Below, one piece after another: positions 1-8,041 of a stretch of 44,542 nt of DNA. A program made the translations under genes and the position numbers. This stretch comes from Shewanella surugensis. Lineage in GTDB: Bacteria; Pseudomonadota; Gammaproteobacteria; Enterobacterales; Shewanellaceae. The stretch is from NCBI RefSeq assembly GCF_023284005.1, contig NZ_JAKIKS010000036.1:1-44542 (forward strand), given 5' to 3'. The notes beneath the pieces are model-generated. The model did not search any database and was not told the origin of the DNA. It saw only the letters and a list, made by a program, of their open reading frames with translations. Every line of letters starts with the position of its first letter. Position 1 is the first letter of the stretch.

Positions 1-127
1 TAGTGAAGCCGTGATAACTGCTCAATATTGCATGAGCTCGAACTCTACAGCGATGTTTAGGATGATTCTTGAACGCTTCTTCTAGCGTGGTGAACTCATG
101 AGGTAACAGGGATCTAACTTGTTTCAT
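1..127 (-). CDS. IS630-type transposase, N-terminal part (cut by window edge)
   Basis: Reading the minus strand from an ATG at 127 gives 42 residues running off the window, beginning MKQVRSLLPHEFTTLEEAF and continuing with HPKHRCRVRAHAIL. This resembles the N-terminal helix-turn-helix region of IS630-family transposases, where an arginine-rich stretch of the type RxRxRAxAIL is typical. Only this domain is visible, so I cannot tell whether the gene is intact or where the element's terminal repeat lies. It marks the left border of the accessory block. Confidence 0.55.
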   Translation of the reverse strand, partial: MKQVRSLLPHEFTTLEEAFKNHPKHRCRVRAHAILSSYHGFT

Positions 128-427
128 TTATTTCTGAGATCTAGCCAATGATGCGATAAGTACTGAAATTATCACGTTGCTCTAATAGTGAACGAATTTA
201 TGGTAATTTAATACTCAGGTACTTATAGGCTGACGTTAAAAATAACTAATCCCGCTTAAAAACGAATATCACTTTTTTTCTTGAGTGATATAGCAGCTTC
301 AGGGAGATATATTCCGAATTAAATATTTAATTGATGTTGATAAGTCAGTTGGTATTTTAATCAGCATTTAACAATGATGAGCATTAATTTTTTAACTTTC
401 GTTATGGCTAACATAGAGAGGTGATAA
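128..427. other. Intergenic region with a small inverted repeat
   Basis: About 300 bases with no convincing reading frame. An 8-bp inverted repeat (ATATCACT/AGTGATAT, 266-291) encloses a T-rich loop. AGAGGTG just before 428 is a good ribosome binding site for the next gene. The end of the IS630-type element probably lies somewhere here, but I could not identify it. Confidence 0.4.
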
Positions 428-841
428 ATGGATGAGAGTCAAAGTGAGATTATGAAGCAAGTGGAAGAGGATGAAAGTAACGTTATTAAGTCAAATCCTA
501 TTGCTATGTGGGTAATGGTGTTATTGGTGTATATTCTATTATTGGTTGGCATAGGCTATATCGCTTTTTTTGATCAAGACTTTAATAACCCTCAAGATAC
601 CATAGGAGGTTATATTGGTATTTTGGATGAGTATAAAAACTCACCGTCCAATGAAAAAATGTTGAGTGATGAGGACCTTTCTAATCTCTTGATAGAAAGT
701 ATGAAGAAAGATTCAGAAGGCGCTGGTGATTTACAGGAATTAGCATCCCAATCATTTAATATCATACTTGGTGCCATTCTCGCTTTTTTATCTGGCTCAG
801 TTACTATTGTGTTTCAGCGTGTCAGCAAACAAAAAAACTAA
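428..841 (+). CDS. Small membrane protein with two predicted helices, unknown function
   Basis: A 137-aa protein that I do not recognise. An acidic N-terminus (about 1-25) is followed by a strong transmembrane helix (about 27-50), a hydrophilic acidic loop (about 51-105) and a second helix near the C-terminus (about 108-128) ending in a short basic tail. The ATG at 428 has AGAGGTG a few bases upstream. The second helix and tail (LGAILAFLSGS...FQRV) resemble the C-terminus of the next small gene (FGALIGTLSASLQRV), so the two are probably distant paralogues. Function is unknown; a holin-like or accessory membrane role is conceivable given the lysozymes nearby, but that is speculation. Confidence 0.6.
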   Translation: MDESQSEIMKQVEEDESNVIKSNPIAMWVMVLLVYILLLVGIGYIAFFDQDFNNPQDTIGGYIGILDEYKNSPSNEKMLSDEDLSNLLIESMKKDSEGAGDLQELASQSFNIILGAILAFLSGSVTIVFQRVSKQKN

Positions 842-970
842 GCTTGCTAGGAGGGTACAATGAATTTGGCCACCCAATTAGAGGTGATATTTTATTCAGT
901 ATGCACTTAAATAATGCGAGTTATTCACTGAATAGTGACTAATGAGTAAAGTAAAAAATGGGTGGGAAAT

Positions 971-1216
971 ATGAATATTACCGCGAAATCAGTGCTGGTA
1001 ATCTATTTAGGTGTTTTTATTATAGCCATCTTAGTAGCGGTAGGTGTGAATATCGCTGCAGCAATGATTTCTTTTTCCAGTGAATCCATTCGGATAAATC
1101 TCACCGACTTTGGGCATTCAATGACAGATATACTTGAAGTGTCATTTGGTGCGCTGATTGGAACCCTGAGCGCGAGTTTACAGCGGGTTATGATATTAAT
1201 TCATGGCTTGCAATAG
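971..1216 (+). CDS. Small membrane protein with two predicted helices, possibly altered C-terminus
   Basis: About 81 aa starting at ATG 971, which has GGTGGGA upstream; a GTG at 962 in the same frame is less likely. Helix 1 spans about residues 8-32 and helix 2 about 58-75. The C-terminal segment FGALIGTLSASLQRV resembles that of the 137-aa protein upstream. The last residues lie in DNA that, in another frame, encodes what looks like an outer-membrane barrel fragment (1180-1329). The native C-terminus may therefore have been replaced by a recombination junction near 1180. Not recognised; function unknown. Confidence 0.5.
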   Translation: MNITAKSVLVIYLGVFIIAILVAVGVNIAAAMISFSSESIRINLTDFGHSMTDILEVSFGALIGTLSASLQRVMILIHGLQ

Positions 1217-1329
1217 AAGGGCATTTTTATCGTGCGGGAGACTACAGTGGTGCGAGTGGGGAAGCAATATATGTGAATGATTTCTCTCTCAGTCCTATTA
1301 TTATCAGTATCTCCAATGGCGGTATATAA
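1180..1329 (+). pseudogene. Possible outer-membrane beta-barrel gene fragment
   Basis: Frame 1 from about 1180 to the TAA at 1327 reads TAGYDINSWLAIEGHFYRAG and continues with DYSG and SLSP. Alternating aromatic and polar residues and the pattern GYxxNxWLAIEG are typical of small outer-membrane barrel strands of the OmpA-like type. No start codon or upstream barrel strands are present, so it would be a C-terminal or internal scrap. It overlaps the end of the preceding small membrane protein in another frame. The call rests on pattern only. Confidence 0.35.
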
Positions 1330-1503
1330 ACATGTATCCGTAATTAATAAACGCAGTTTTTAGTCATAAACATAATGTGCTTTGTTATTTTAAACCTACT
1401 ATATGGTTGTTATTAACCTGAGTTTAGATGAATAAAGAAGAATGCGTTTGATTGGCCTTTTTTGTTTTCTCTTTAAAAAGAGAGAGTAAGTGTTTTTATT
1501 ATT

Positions 1504-2091
1504 GTGGATTGGCAATTAAATCAAATGTGGATGGTATTTGGGGCCTTAGCCATGATGTTATTGCTCATTAATGCCCCTAGAAATATATTGACCCTATTGG
1601 TGTTGATGATTCTATCGACATTGGTAGTGGATGAAGAGTCGCTATTAGAAGTGGCCGCCAGTATTCAAGGGGAGCCGTTGACGAATATTCGAGACAGTCG
1701 CCAGTTTGAAGCGCCGACACTGACGTCAGTCAATGAAGTGGAAGCTAAATTAACGGATAAATTAAATAACTTATTGAAAAGTCGCATGGACTCCGATGAG
1801 GTGGTGCAGGCTTTAGAGGCTTATCGGATTGAGTTACAAGTTAAAGTGGATTTAGCGGGGCTGGATGAGGTGGATAAGGCGGTGATGCAAGCGTTTTCAA
1901 GTCATGGAACGCTAACGGAAGAGACCTTCTTTATTATCATGAAAAATCAAGGTTATACCGATGACAGAGCGATAACGTCTTATAAAAAGCTGGCGACAGC
2001 AGATTATATCGCCAGCTCCCCAACTGATTTTAAACAAGCGCAATTAACCAAGCAAGGCATGGCATTAATGAAGGCCTTAAAGGCGTATTAA
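1504..2091 (+). CDS. N-terminally membrane-anchored protein, unknown function
   Basis: A 195-aa protein of unrecognised family. Residues about 8-43 are hydrophobic and probably form one or two membrane helices; the rest is a soluble, mostly helical domain. The C-terminal part (about 125-195) has a shape compatible with a winged-helix-like fold, but no family was recognised. GTG 1504 is the longest start; ATG 1525 would still keep the hydrophobic segment, and neither has a strong ribosome binding site. It precedes the lipase by 85 bases on the same strand and may be co-transcribed. The topology suggests a membrane-tethered cytoplasmic or periplasmic domain; function unknown. Confidence 0.55.
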   Translation: MDWQLNQMWMVFGALAMMLLLINAPRNILTLLVLMILSTLVVDEESLLEVAASIQGEPLTNIRDSRQFEAPTLTSVNEVEAKLTDKLNNLLKSRMDSDEVVQALEAYRIELQVKVDLAGLDEVDKAVMQAFSSHGTLTEETFFIIMKNQGYTDDRAITSYKKLATADYIASSPTDFKQAQLTKQGMALMKALKAY

Positions 2092-2176
2092 TGGATGAGC
2101 GTTAATGTGTAAACGTGATTGATTTTTTAAAGATAGATGACTGAAATTCTGAGTTTAAAGTGATAAGGACAATCCA

Positions 2177-3244
2177 TTGAAAACTGAAATAATACAATCG
2201 TCATTAGATAAACAACAAGTTGAAGCATTATTAAATAGAGATGTGCCGACTTATCGGCAAGCTTACAGTGATAGAGCCGCTTGGTTAATGGCGTGTTTAT
2301 CAGAGTTGGCTTATGTACGCTTTAATCCACTGATTAGTGATGATCTTGCTAAGAGGCAGTTATTAAGCCAAGTCGGTGAGTTGATGGGCAAACAGTCTCA
2401 GTCATCCTTGCTTAAGATGATTGAGAGTCTAGCTTATGATCATCTGGAGGAAAAAAAATTACTGATCTGTGAGTTAGCACATTTACGCATGCAATTAGTC
2501 GAGACATTTGATGAAGGTGGTACTCAGGCTATTTTGGTGAGTTGTTCACAATTTTTGATTTTATCATTTCGAGGTACCGAGTCTGATAGCTTAGAAGACA
2601 TTAAAACGGATATCAAAGCCATCAGCACGCGTTGTGAGTCTGGGGGGATGGTGCATTCGGGGTTTAATGAAGCCTATGGAAAAGTCGCACCCATGTTACA
2701 AGAGGTATTAAATAGACTGGACTTCAAGCATAAACCACTGTTAATTACCGGCCATAGTTTAGGCGGCGCGCTGGCGACGATTGCTGCCAAAAGGTTGCGA
2801 CATCAAGGCGGTATTGCTGCCTGTTATACTTTTGGTTCTCCTCGGGTGGGCGATGAAACTTGGGTGATGTCCATTAAAACACCGATTTATCGGTTAGTGA
2901 ATGCCGCTGATTGTGTGACCATGATGCCCCCAGGCGCGGATGCTATTACTGCGATGAGTTGGGTTTTACGTTTTATCCCAAAGTTTGGTGAGACGATTTG
3001 CTTGAAACTGCAAGCCAAGTTTGGGGGGTACTATCATGGCGGTGATATGCGTTATATGACCCATTGCATTAATGGAGAATACCGTAATGTGCAATTATTA
3101 GTCTCTGTGAGTATTTTTCGACGTATCAAAGGACTCATTATTAAAAACCTCAGCTGGAAAAAAGCCTTAGCGGATCATTCTATTGCTATCTATCGAAAAA
3201 AATTAATGATGATAGCCAATAAGCGAGCACCTAAAAATGAGTAG
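2177..3244 (+). CDS. Class 3 lipase (alpha/beta hydrolase)
   Basis: A 355-aa protein of the lipase class 3 family. It shows the LSFRGTES strand motif (about residue 130), the nucleophile elbow GHSLGG (192-197, Ser194), FGSPRVGD after it, and a candidate catalytic Asp in NAADCV; the catalytic His is probably in one of the HGG or THC motifs near residues 286-296. No signal peptide is visible, so it is cytoplasmic or exported by a dedicated route. Family members hydrolyse acylglycerols or phospholipids. A TTG start at 2177 with AAGG upstream is used; there is no convincing ATG nearby. It sits between membrane proteins and a lysozyme-like gene, reminiscent of envelope-attacking effector sets, though no secretion genes are present. 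Confidence 0.8.
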   Translation: MKTEIIQSSLDKQQVEALLNRDVPTYRQAYSDRAAWLMACLSELAYVRFNPLISDDLAKRQLLSQVGELMGKQSQSSLLKMIESLAYDHLEEKKLLICELAHLRMQLVETFDEGGTQAILVSCSQFLILSFRGTESDSLEDIKTDIKAISTRCESGGMVHSGFNEAYGKVAPMLQEVLNRLDFKHKPLLITGHSLGGALATIAAKRLRHQGGIAACYTFGSPRVGDETWVMSIKTPIYRLVNAADCVTMMPPGADAITAMSWVLRFIPKFGETICLKLQAKFGGYYHGGDMRYMTHCINGEYRNVQLLVSVSIFRRIKGLIIKNLSWKKALADHSIAIYRKKLMMIANKRAPKNE

Positions 3245-3316
3245 AAACATATTTATCAATATTAATCTCAAGAGTGAGGGGTGTGCTTTATTCTTGATAT
3301 TTTAAAGGGTAATAAT

Positions 3317-3952
3317 ATGAAAAATAATCATAATGAATTTATTAAACTGGTTCCGTCAATCAAACAACCCGTGTTATCAAATAAAGAAGTATTAAAACAA
3401 CAACTCATTCGGCATGAAGGATTAATGTGTGGTATTTATTTACGGGGAGAGAGTCAGATTTTTATTGGTGTTGGCCGAAATGTATCCATTACGGGGATTA
3501 ATGAAGCTGAAGCTCATTATTTAATTGGCAATGATGTTAAAAGACTCAAACCTTTATTAGAGATGGAATGCAGCACGAAAAATGAGCAGGCATTATCTTT
3601 GGCTGATCTCATTACCAATCATCAAAAAGTGGCTTACTTATTCGATAACGGTATTACTCGACATGAGGCGTTATACTTGCTTGAAAATGACATTAAACGC
3701 ATTGAATTGTCTTTGATACAAGCTTGGCCTGTCTTTTCACGTTTATTATATCAACATCAAGCAGTGCTGATCAATATGGCTTTTGATGTAGGGATTAATG
3801 CATTACTTCGCTTTAACGGTATGTTGTCGGCGTTAGATCAAGAAGCCTATCAATTTGCTGCCATAGAGTTAGCCAAATCAAGTTGGGCTAAAACAGTGGG
3901 AAGCAGAGCAAAGGAACTCGTCTCTCAATTAAGACAAATCCGTCAATTTTAG
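3317..3952 (+). CDS. T4-type (GH24) lysozyme-like protein, probably catalytically degenerate
   Basis: A 211-aa protein starting at ATG 3317 (AAAGGG 7 bases upstream; the in-frame GTG at 3281 is unlikely). RHEGLMCGIY (32-41) aligns with the catalytic Glu region of T4 lysozyme, and LINMAFDVG...LAKSSW aligns with its C-terminal lobe. Glu34 is kept, but by alignment the T4 Asp20 and Thr26 positions are Arg43 and Phe49, and His31 is Arg54. An insertion duplicates a helix: GINEAEAHYL..NDVKR (60-76) and GITRHEALYL..NDIKR (112-128). No signal peptide. It may be a structural or binding protein with a lysozyme fold, or an enzyme of altered specificity. Confidence 0.7.
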   Translation: MKNNHNEFIKLVPSIKQPVLSNKEVLKQQLIRHEGLMCGIYLRGESQIFIGVGRNVSITGINEAEAHYLIGNDVKRLKPLLEMECSTKNEQALSLADLITNHQKVAYLFDNGITRHEALYLLENDIKRIELSLIQAWPVFSRLLYQHQAVLINMAFDVGINALLRFNGMLSALDQEAYQFAAIELAKSSWAKTVGSRAKELVSQLRQIRQF

Positions 3953-4250
3953 ATGGCAATAATATGAGAATGGGTTTGGCTTGTTGTCTTTGGCTCAATC
4001 TGACCGTTATATCATGTTGGTCTGGGTAATAATGACCATTGTTATTGTCATTAAGCTGATTTATTTTATCCACCTAATAAAGGGTTGTTAAATACAAAAC
4101 GATATCATTGATAAAAGGATCACGTTTCATTATAAATTTGGCTGTTTTTAGCCAATATAATTTTTATGGTGGTCTAATATCACCTTATTAATATTTTGGT
4201 ATTCGACTTGCTATAGGTAGACGTCTTTCGATAATGAACGTTGGCGTTTT
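3953..4250. other. Intergenic region upstream of the AAA+ gene
   Basis: About 300 AT-rich bases with no supported gene. Two weak inverted repeats are seen (AATGAC/GTCATT, 4031-4052, and GGTG/CACC near 4168-4185). Transcription of the AAA+ and PatG-like genes probably starts here, but no clear promoter was identified. Confidence 0.4.
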
Positions 4251-5672
4251 ATGGTTAACAATAATGTATTTATAATGGATCCAGAAAGTGATGCTTTATC
4301 TTTGATGCGGTCAAATATTCATGATTTAGAAAAAGAAATGGCCTGGTGTGAACAAATTATTGATACACGTTTGAAATTGCATTTTAAACAAGACACTAAT
4401 ATATCAAGTATCTTTGATATATTACCTCCGGATCTGCAACAATCTCATTCACATTATGCTCAGTTTATTGTTAAGCATCAATTGGATTTTCAAATGAGGT
4501 TAATATTAGTCTTGGCCCTGCTCCCCGCATTAAAGCCTAACGTATTAGATGTATTGAATTGTCACAATGAGCTGACTCAGCGGCCTTTTACTGAATTTGC
4601 TGGCGTAGAGATGGAATCGTGTTTTTATGTGACCGGAGAAACGGTCAGCTTTTTACTTGGAGGGGATGATTTATCGATACGTTTTCAGGTACAAAGCCAG
4701 TTACAATCCACTGATCCACAGGGACTTAATGAAATCTTATATTTGCATTCTCCTCATTATGATCCTCTATCAATGAAAACGCCTTTGAGGCTACAGACTG
4801 AATATTTACTTTTTTTTACGACCTCAGAGCATTACCGTCCGGATTTATCCGACGCGTTTCCAGCCACTCGGGTGCAAAGTCAACTTAATTGGCAAGACTT
4901 GGTGCTGCCTAAAAGTGTCATGGAGCCATTAGAAGAAATTAAATCTTGGATCCAATATGGGGAGACATTAATGTTTGATTGGGGGTTTATGAATAAATTA
5001 AGGCCCGGTTATCGAGCATTATTTTATGGTCCTCCAGGAACAGGTAAAACAATGACCGCGAGTGTGCTAGGAAAGGCGATATCACATCAAGTTTATCATG
5101 TTGATTTGTCGAAAATCATCTCCAAGTATATTGGCGAGACTGAAAAAAACTTAGAGCGAGTTTTCTCTACTGCTGAAAATAAGCAGTGGATTTTATTTTT
5201 TGATGAAGCCGATGCGTTGTTTGGTAAACGTACCCAAGCGTCTGGGATTAATGAGCAATTTGCCAATCAAAATGTGGCCTATTTATTACAGCGGATAGAA
5301 AGTTTTTCTGGGATCAGCATATTAGCCACAAATTTGAAAGACAATCTGGATGACGCTTTCTTCAGGCGCTTCGAATCTGTGATTTATTTTCCTCTGCCCA
5401 GTGTGAATGAGCGTTTGACGTTGTGGCGTCAAGGTTTCTCTAAAAAATCAACGTTACATCAATCGATTAATTTAGACATGATTGCGGCTGAACATGTGCT
5501 TTCAGGTGCGGAGATCATGAATGTGATCCGCTTCGCTTCGCTACAGGCTTTACGTCTCGGCACGGATGAAATTTCTCAGGCGAGTTTGTTGGAAGGGATC
5601 CGACGTCAAAAAATCCCCAACTTAAATCAAAAAGACGCAGTTACGGATTCAAGTGCTGACATCTTTGGCTAA
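4251..5672 (+). CDS. AAA+ ATPase of the contractile-injection-system (Afp15/Pvc15-like) type
   Basis: A 473-aa protein. The first 210 residues or so form a poorly conserved N-terminal domain. An AAA+ module follows: Walker A GPPGTGKT (260-267), Walker B FFDEADALFGKR (about 317-328), and FFRRFES as sensor/arginine-finger region, then a helical lid. The linker PGYRALFYGPPG and the KYIGETEKNL segment closely match, from memory, the ATPases encoded with extracellular contractile injection systems such as the Afp and PVC particles, where the ATPase is thought to help assembly. No sheath, tube or baseplate gene is visible here. It is followed after 39 bases by the first PatG-like gene, so co-transcription is likely. 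ATG 4251 lacks a clear ribosome binding site. Confidence 0.85.
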   Translation: MVNNNVFIMDPESDALSLMRSNIHDLEKEMAWCEQIIDTRLKLHFKQDTNISSIFDILPPDLQQSHSHYAQFIVKHQLDFQMRLILVLALLPALKPNVLDVLNCHNELTQRPFTEFAGVEMESCFYVTGETVSFLLGGDDLSIRFQVQSQLQSTDPQGLNEILYLHSPHYDPLSMKTPLRLQTEYLLFFTTSEHYRPDLSDAFPATRVQSQLNWQDLVLPKSVMEPLEEIKSWIQYGETLMFDWGFMNKLRPGYRALFYGPPGTGKTMTASVLGKAISHQVYHVDLSKIISKYIGETEKNLERVFSTAENKQWILFFDEADALFGKRTQASGINEQFANQNVAYLLQRIESFSGISILATNLKDNLDDAFFRRFESVIYFPLPSVNERLTLWRQGFSKKSTLHQSINLDMIAAEHVLSGAEIMNVIRFASLQALRLGTDEISQASLLEGIRRQKIPNLNQKDAVTDSSADIFG

Positions 5673-5711
5673 TGGTTTACCTCATTAAAATGACAATAAG
5701 GAACAGGAAAT

Positions 5712-6596
5712 ATGCACCAACAAAGCACAGAGCAAGAAGTCATATCGGCATCTATGCCATTAGAGTCGAGTCATATGAGTGTGGCAACGCCACCAAAATA
5801 CATTTATGCCGCCGGGCAGCTTAGACCGCACTTTACTAATTTAGGCTTAGAAAAAGAAAGTGAAGCGGCGACCCAGTTGCTTAACCTTAAGCCTAAGGAT
5901 TATTATGATCTATTCACTTATAAAGATAGGCATAATAATCAGCCTTATCGGTATCTTGCTGAGCAAGTTAGTTGGATTTTAAGCATCGATAACCAAGACG
6001 CTTATGTATTGCTGCCCAATAGCAATGATGAGTTAAATGAGTTTATTAATACCCTTGAGGTGAGTGATAAACATAATGTGGCCGATGAAGTCTTATCGGT
6101 TGTTGTGGGGGTTTTAGGACCTGTTGCCCCCGATGAATTGAGTAACAGTCAACCTTTGCCTATGGTGAGGTGTCAACATTTATACCACTTTACCACTGCT
6201 GAGTTAATGGAAGAACTCAGTGTTCATAATACCACGACAACGTCAATACGAGATGTATTAACCGCCCTTGCACCCAAACCTAATGTCGGTGCCTCAGATC
6301 ATGAGCGTGCTAAGAATTTTCTGGCTTATCGATACGCCACGATCTATGCCAAAACGGCGGGATTAGCGTTTAGTAAAGATGAGAGTGGGACTGAAGATAA
6401 AGACAGCGATCAATTTTTAGAAAACTTAGAAACAAAACGTTCAAATAACTCACCAGGAAGAACCATTATCGATGTTATTTTTACCTATCAACGCAATGTC
6501 AGTGGACGACAAAGTACTTATTATACCAGTGTTGATGTGACGGATCTGTACCCTTTTCTTCATTCGAATTTAATGGATTATGTGCCTTCAAGCTAA
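5712..6596 (+). CDS. Standalone PatG C-terminal-domain-like protein (copy 1)
   Basis: A 294-aa protein without signal peptide or membrane helix. After about 25 variable residues come YIYAAGQLRPHF, GLEKE, RYLAEQVSWILSID, DAYVLLP, GVLGPVAPDEL and LPMVRCQHLYHF, then HERAKNFLAYRYATIYA and DVIFTY...SVDVTDLYPFL. The order and spacing match the C-terminal region of cyanobactin maturation proteases of the PatG family, as I remember it. No subtilisin domain is present, so this is the accessory domain alone; that domain's biochemical role is not established. It lies directly after the AAA+ gene and is paralogous to the next gene. ATG 5712 follows AGGAA. Confidence 0.65.
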   Translation: MHQQSTEQEVISASMPLESSHMSVATPPKYIYAAGQLRPHFTNLGLEKESEAATQLLNLKPKDYYDLFTYKDRHNNQPYRYLAEQVSWILSIDNQDAYVLLPNSNDELNEFINTLEVSDKHNVADEVLSVVVGVLGPVAPDELSNSQPLPMVRCQHLYHFTTAELMEELSVHNTTTTSIRDVLTALAPKPNVGASDHERAKNFLAYRYATIYAKTAGLAFSKDESGTEDKDSDQFLENLETKRSNNSPGRTIIDVIFTYQRNVSGRQSTYYTSVDVTDLYPFLHSNLMDYVPSS

Positions 6597-6679
6597 GTGT
6601 TACCTCAGTTTTTACCCACAAGGTGGTGAGCAAGTATGCTCATCAATAATGTTAAGGCATATGAGGAGTGACTCATAAG

Positions 6680-7540
6680 ATGAATGAAATACCAACGGTT
6701 AGTGGCGCGGATCAGTTAACGTATTTATATCTCAATGGATATGTAAAAGCTGATTTTCCTTCAAAAGGACTAAGGAAGGAATTTGAGCGTTGTTTATTGT
6801 CATTAGATGAGAAAGGTAACAAACAGCAATTTTTACCCGTGACTTCTGCACAAGCTCCTGAAACGTCAAATGATCATATTGAAAAACAGCTCTATGAGTT
6901 GGTGTCGAAGCCGAGCTATCGTTATATAGCTCGTCAGATGACTTGGAAATTTACCAATCGCTATGGTCATGAGATATATTGTTTAACGCCTACGGAGTCG
7001 CAATTAAGTGCATTGATTTTAGCGATTAAACCTCGAAAAAATAAACTCTCGCGGCCGATGGTGTTAGTGGGCTATAGTCAGGCCTCACTAGCCAGTCGTT
7101 TGCCTAATGTCGATGTGAAACGGCTGACGAAGGTGAGCCCTTGTTCAATCATCAAGTCTATTAAGGGGACAATGCCCAATATTGATGTCGATAAGTTAAA
7201 ATTGATCGTTTCTGAAATACTCTCGTTAAGTACAAACCGTGGTGATAATGATCAAGATCGCGCGCTTAATTATATTTTATATCAAAACTTAGCCATTTAT
7301 TCTCGTACCTATGGCATCCTTTATGACGAAGAGGGAGGGTGTCAATCGGCGCCCAATGCGAGGTTGGCGAATATTCAAGTGTTGCCAATGATGAGCGGTG
7401 ATCGGCATGTGGTGAAAGTGGTATTTGAATACCAAAATACCCATGGTGGCGGATCGCAAAGCTGGTATTCTGCTGTGGATGTTACTGATGAGTATCCCTT
7501 TTTATTGGGATCCTTTGAGCGATTTTTACCTCGTTATTAA
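6680..7540 (+). CDS. Standalone PatG C-terminal-domain-like protein (copy 2)
   Basis: About 286 aa, a diverged paralogue of the preceding gene. Shared landmarks in the same order are LTYLYLNGYVKADFPSKGL, KEF, PSYRYIARQMTWKF, IYCLTP, VLVGYSQASL, QDRALNYILYQNLAIYSRT and VFEYQ...WYSAVDVTDEYPFL. The central region where copy 1 keeps GVLGPVAP is VGYSQASL here, so the two have specialised. ATG 6680 is preferred, with AGGAG 11 bases upstream; GTG 6668 overlaps that site. It is the last gene of the group and is followed by a strong hairpin. A hetero-oligomer with copy 1 acting with the AAA+ protein is an inference. Confidence 0.6.
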   Translation: MNEIPTVSGADQLTYLYLNGYVKADFPSKGLRKEFERCLLSLDEKGNKQQFLPVTSAQAPETSNDHIEKQLYELVSKPSYRYIARQMTWKFTNRYGHEIYCLTPTESQLSALILAIKPRKNKLSRPMVLVGYSQASLASRLPNVDVKRLTKVSPCSIIKSIKGTMPNIDVDKLKLIVSEILSLSTNRGDNDQDRALNYILYQNLAIYSRTYGILYDEEGGCQSAPNARLANIQVLPMMSGDRHVVKVVFEYQNTHGGGSQSWYSAVDVTDEYPFLLGSFERFLPRY

Positions 7541-7561
7541 ATTAACCTTAGATCCGTTACG

Positions 7562-7606
7562 AAGGTTATCCCACCCCCCAATATCATTGGGAGGTGGGAT
7601 AACCTT
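7562..7606. terminator. Strong intrinsic terminator
   Basis: A near-perfect hairpin with a stem of more than 15 bp, AAGGTTATCCCACC pairing with GGTGGGATAACCTT, followed by TTTTTA on the plus strand and preceded by few A residues. It ends the AAA+/PatG-like transcript 20 bases after its stop codon. Confidence 0.9.
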
Positions 7607-7737
7607 TTTAACTTTAAGTATTCAGAGCGTTCCAGTGTGCTGATGTCGGTATAGTGACTGAATGACCTTTCAAACTTCCTTCCTTATTTTCTTCCCCAAT
7701 AACGTCTTTTTACTTGCCAGTTATTCACCACATTCAT

Positions 7738-7950
7738 TTAGTTTTTAAGATCAGCTTTGATTTTAGACAGTGTCTGTTGCATGTTGTCAGCATGAGATTG
7801 ATGCTTTTTTTTAATTTGCTGACACTGGGCTTGTGTGTCTTTTTTTTGGGTATCAAGTGCGATACAAGATTGCGTGCTGGTTAAAATTTGAGTGCTGCTT
7901 GGTGGGTTTTTAGGTTGCCAGTACCAATCAAACCTGTCTTTAGTGTCCAT
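7738..7950 (-). CDS. Small hydrophilic coiled-coil-like protein, unknown
   Basis: A 70-aa protein with no recognised family. It begins MDTKDRFDWYWQPK and its second half is a charged and glutamine-rich helix compatible with a short coiled coil. The ATG at 7950 is preceded by AAAGGA on the minus strand. It is the last of three minus-strand genes that appear to form one transcript (starting near 9307). No membrane segment or signal peptide is visible. Function unknown. Confidence 0.5.
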   Translation of the reverse strand: MDTKDRFDWYWQPKNPPSSTQILTSTQSCIALDTQKKDTQAQCQQIKKKHQSHADNMQQTLSKIKADLKN

Positions 7951-8041
7951 GATGAGGGATTCCTTTATGAGCGTGTTGCTTATTCAAGTTAGCCATATTG
8001 AGGAGACGTTATCGAGACGATGACGTCTCGATAAGACCGTA

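Noticed and set aside
860..910. 16-codon frame with AGGAGG upstream, between the two small membrane genes
   Set aside because: The ribosome binding site is good but the peptide is too short and has no supporting feature; a leader peptide cannot be shown.
5712..7540. Cyanobactin or other RiPP biosynthetic cluster
   Set aside because: The two proteins match only the PatG C-terminal domain. There is no subtilisin protease, cyclodehydratase or precursor peptide with core repeats nearby.
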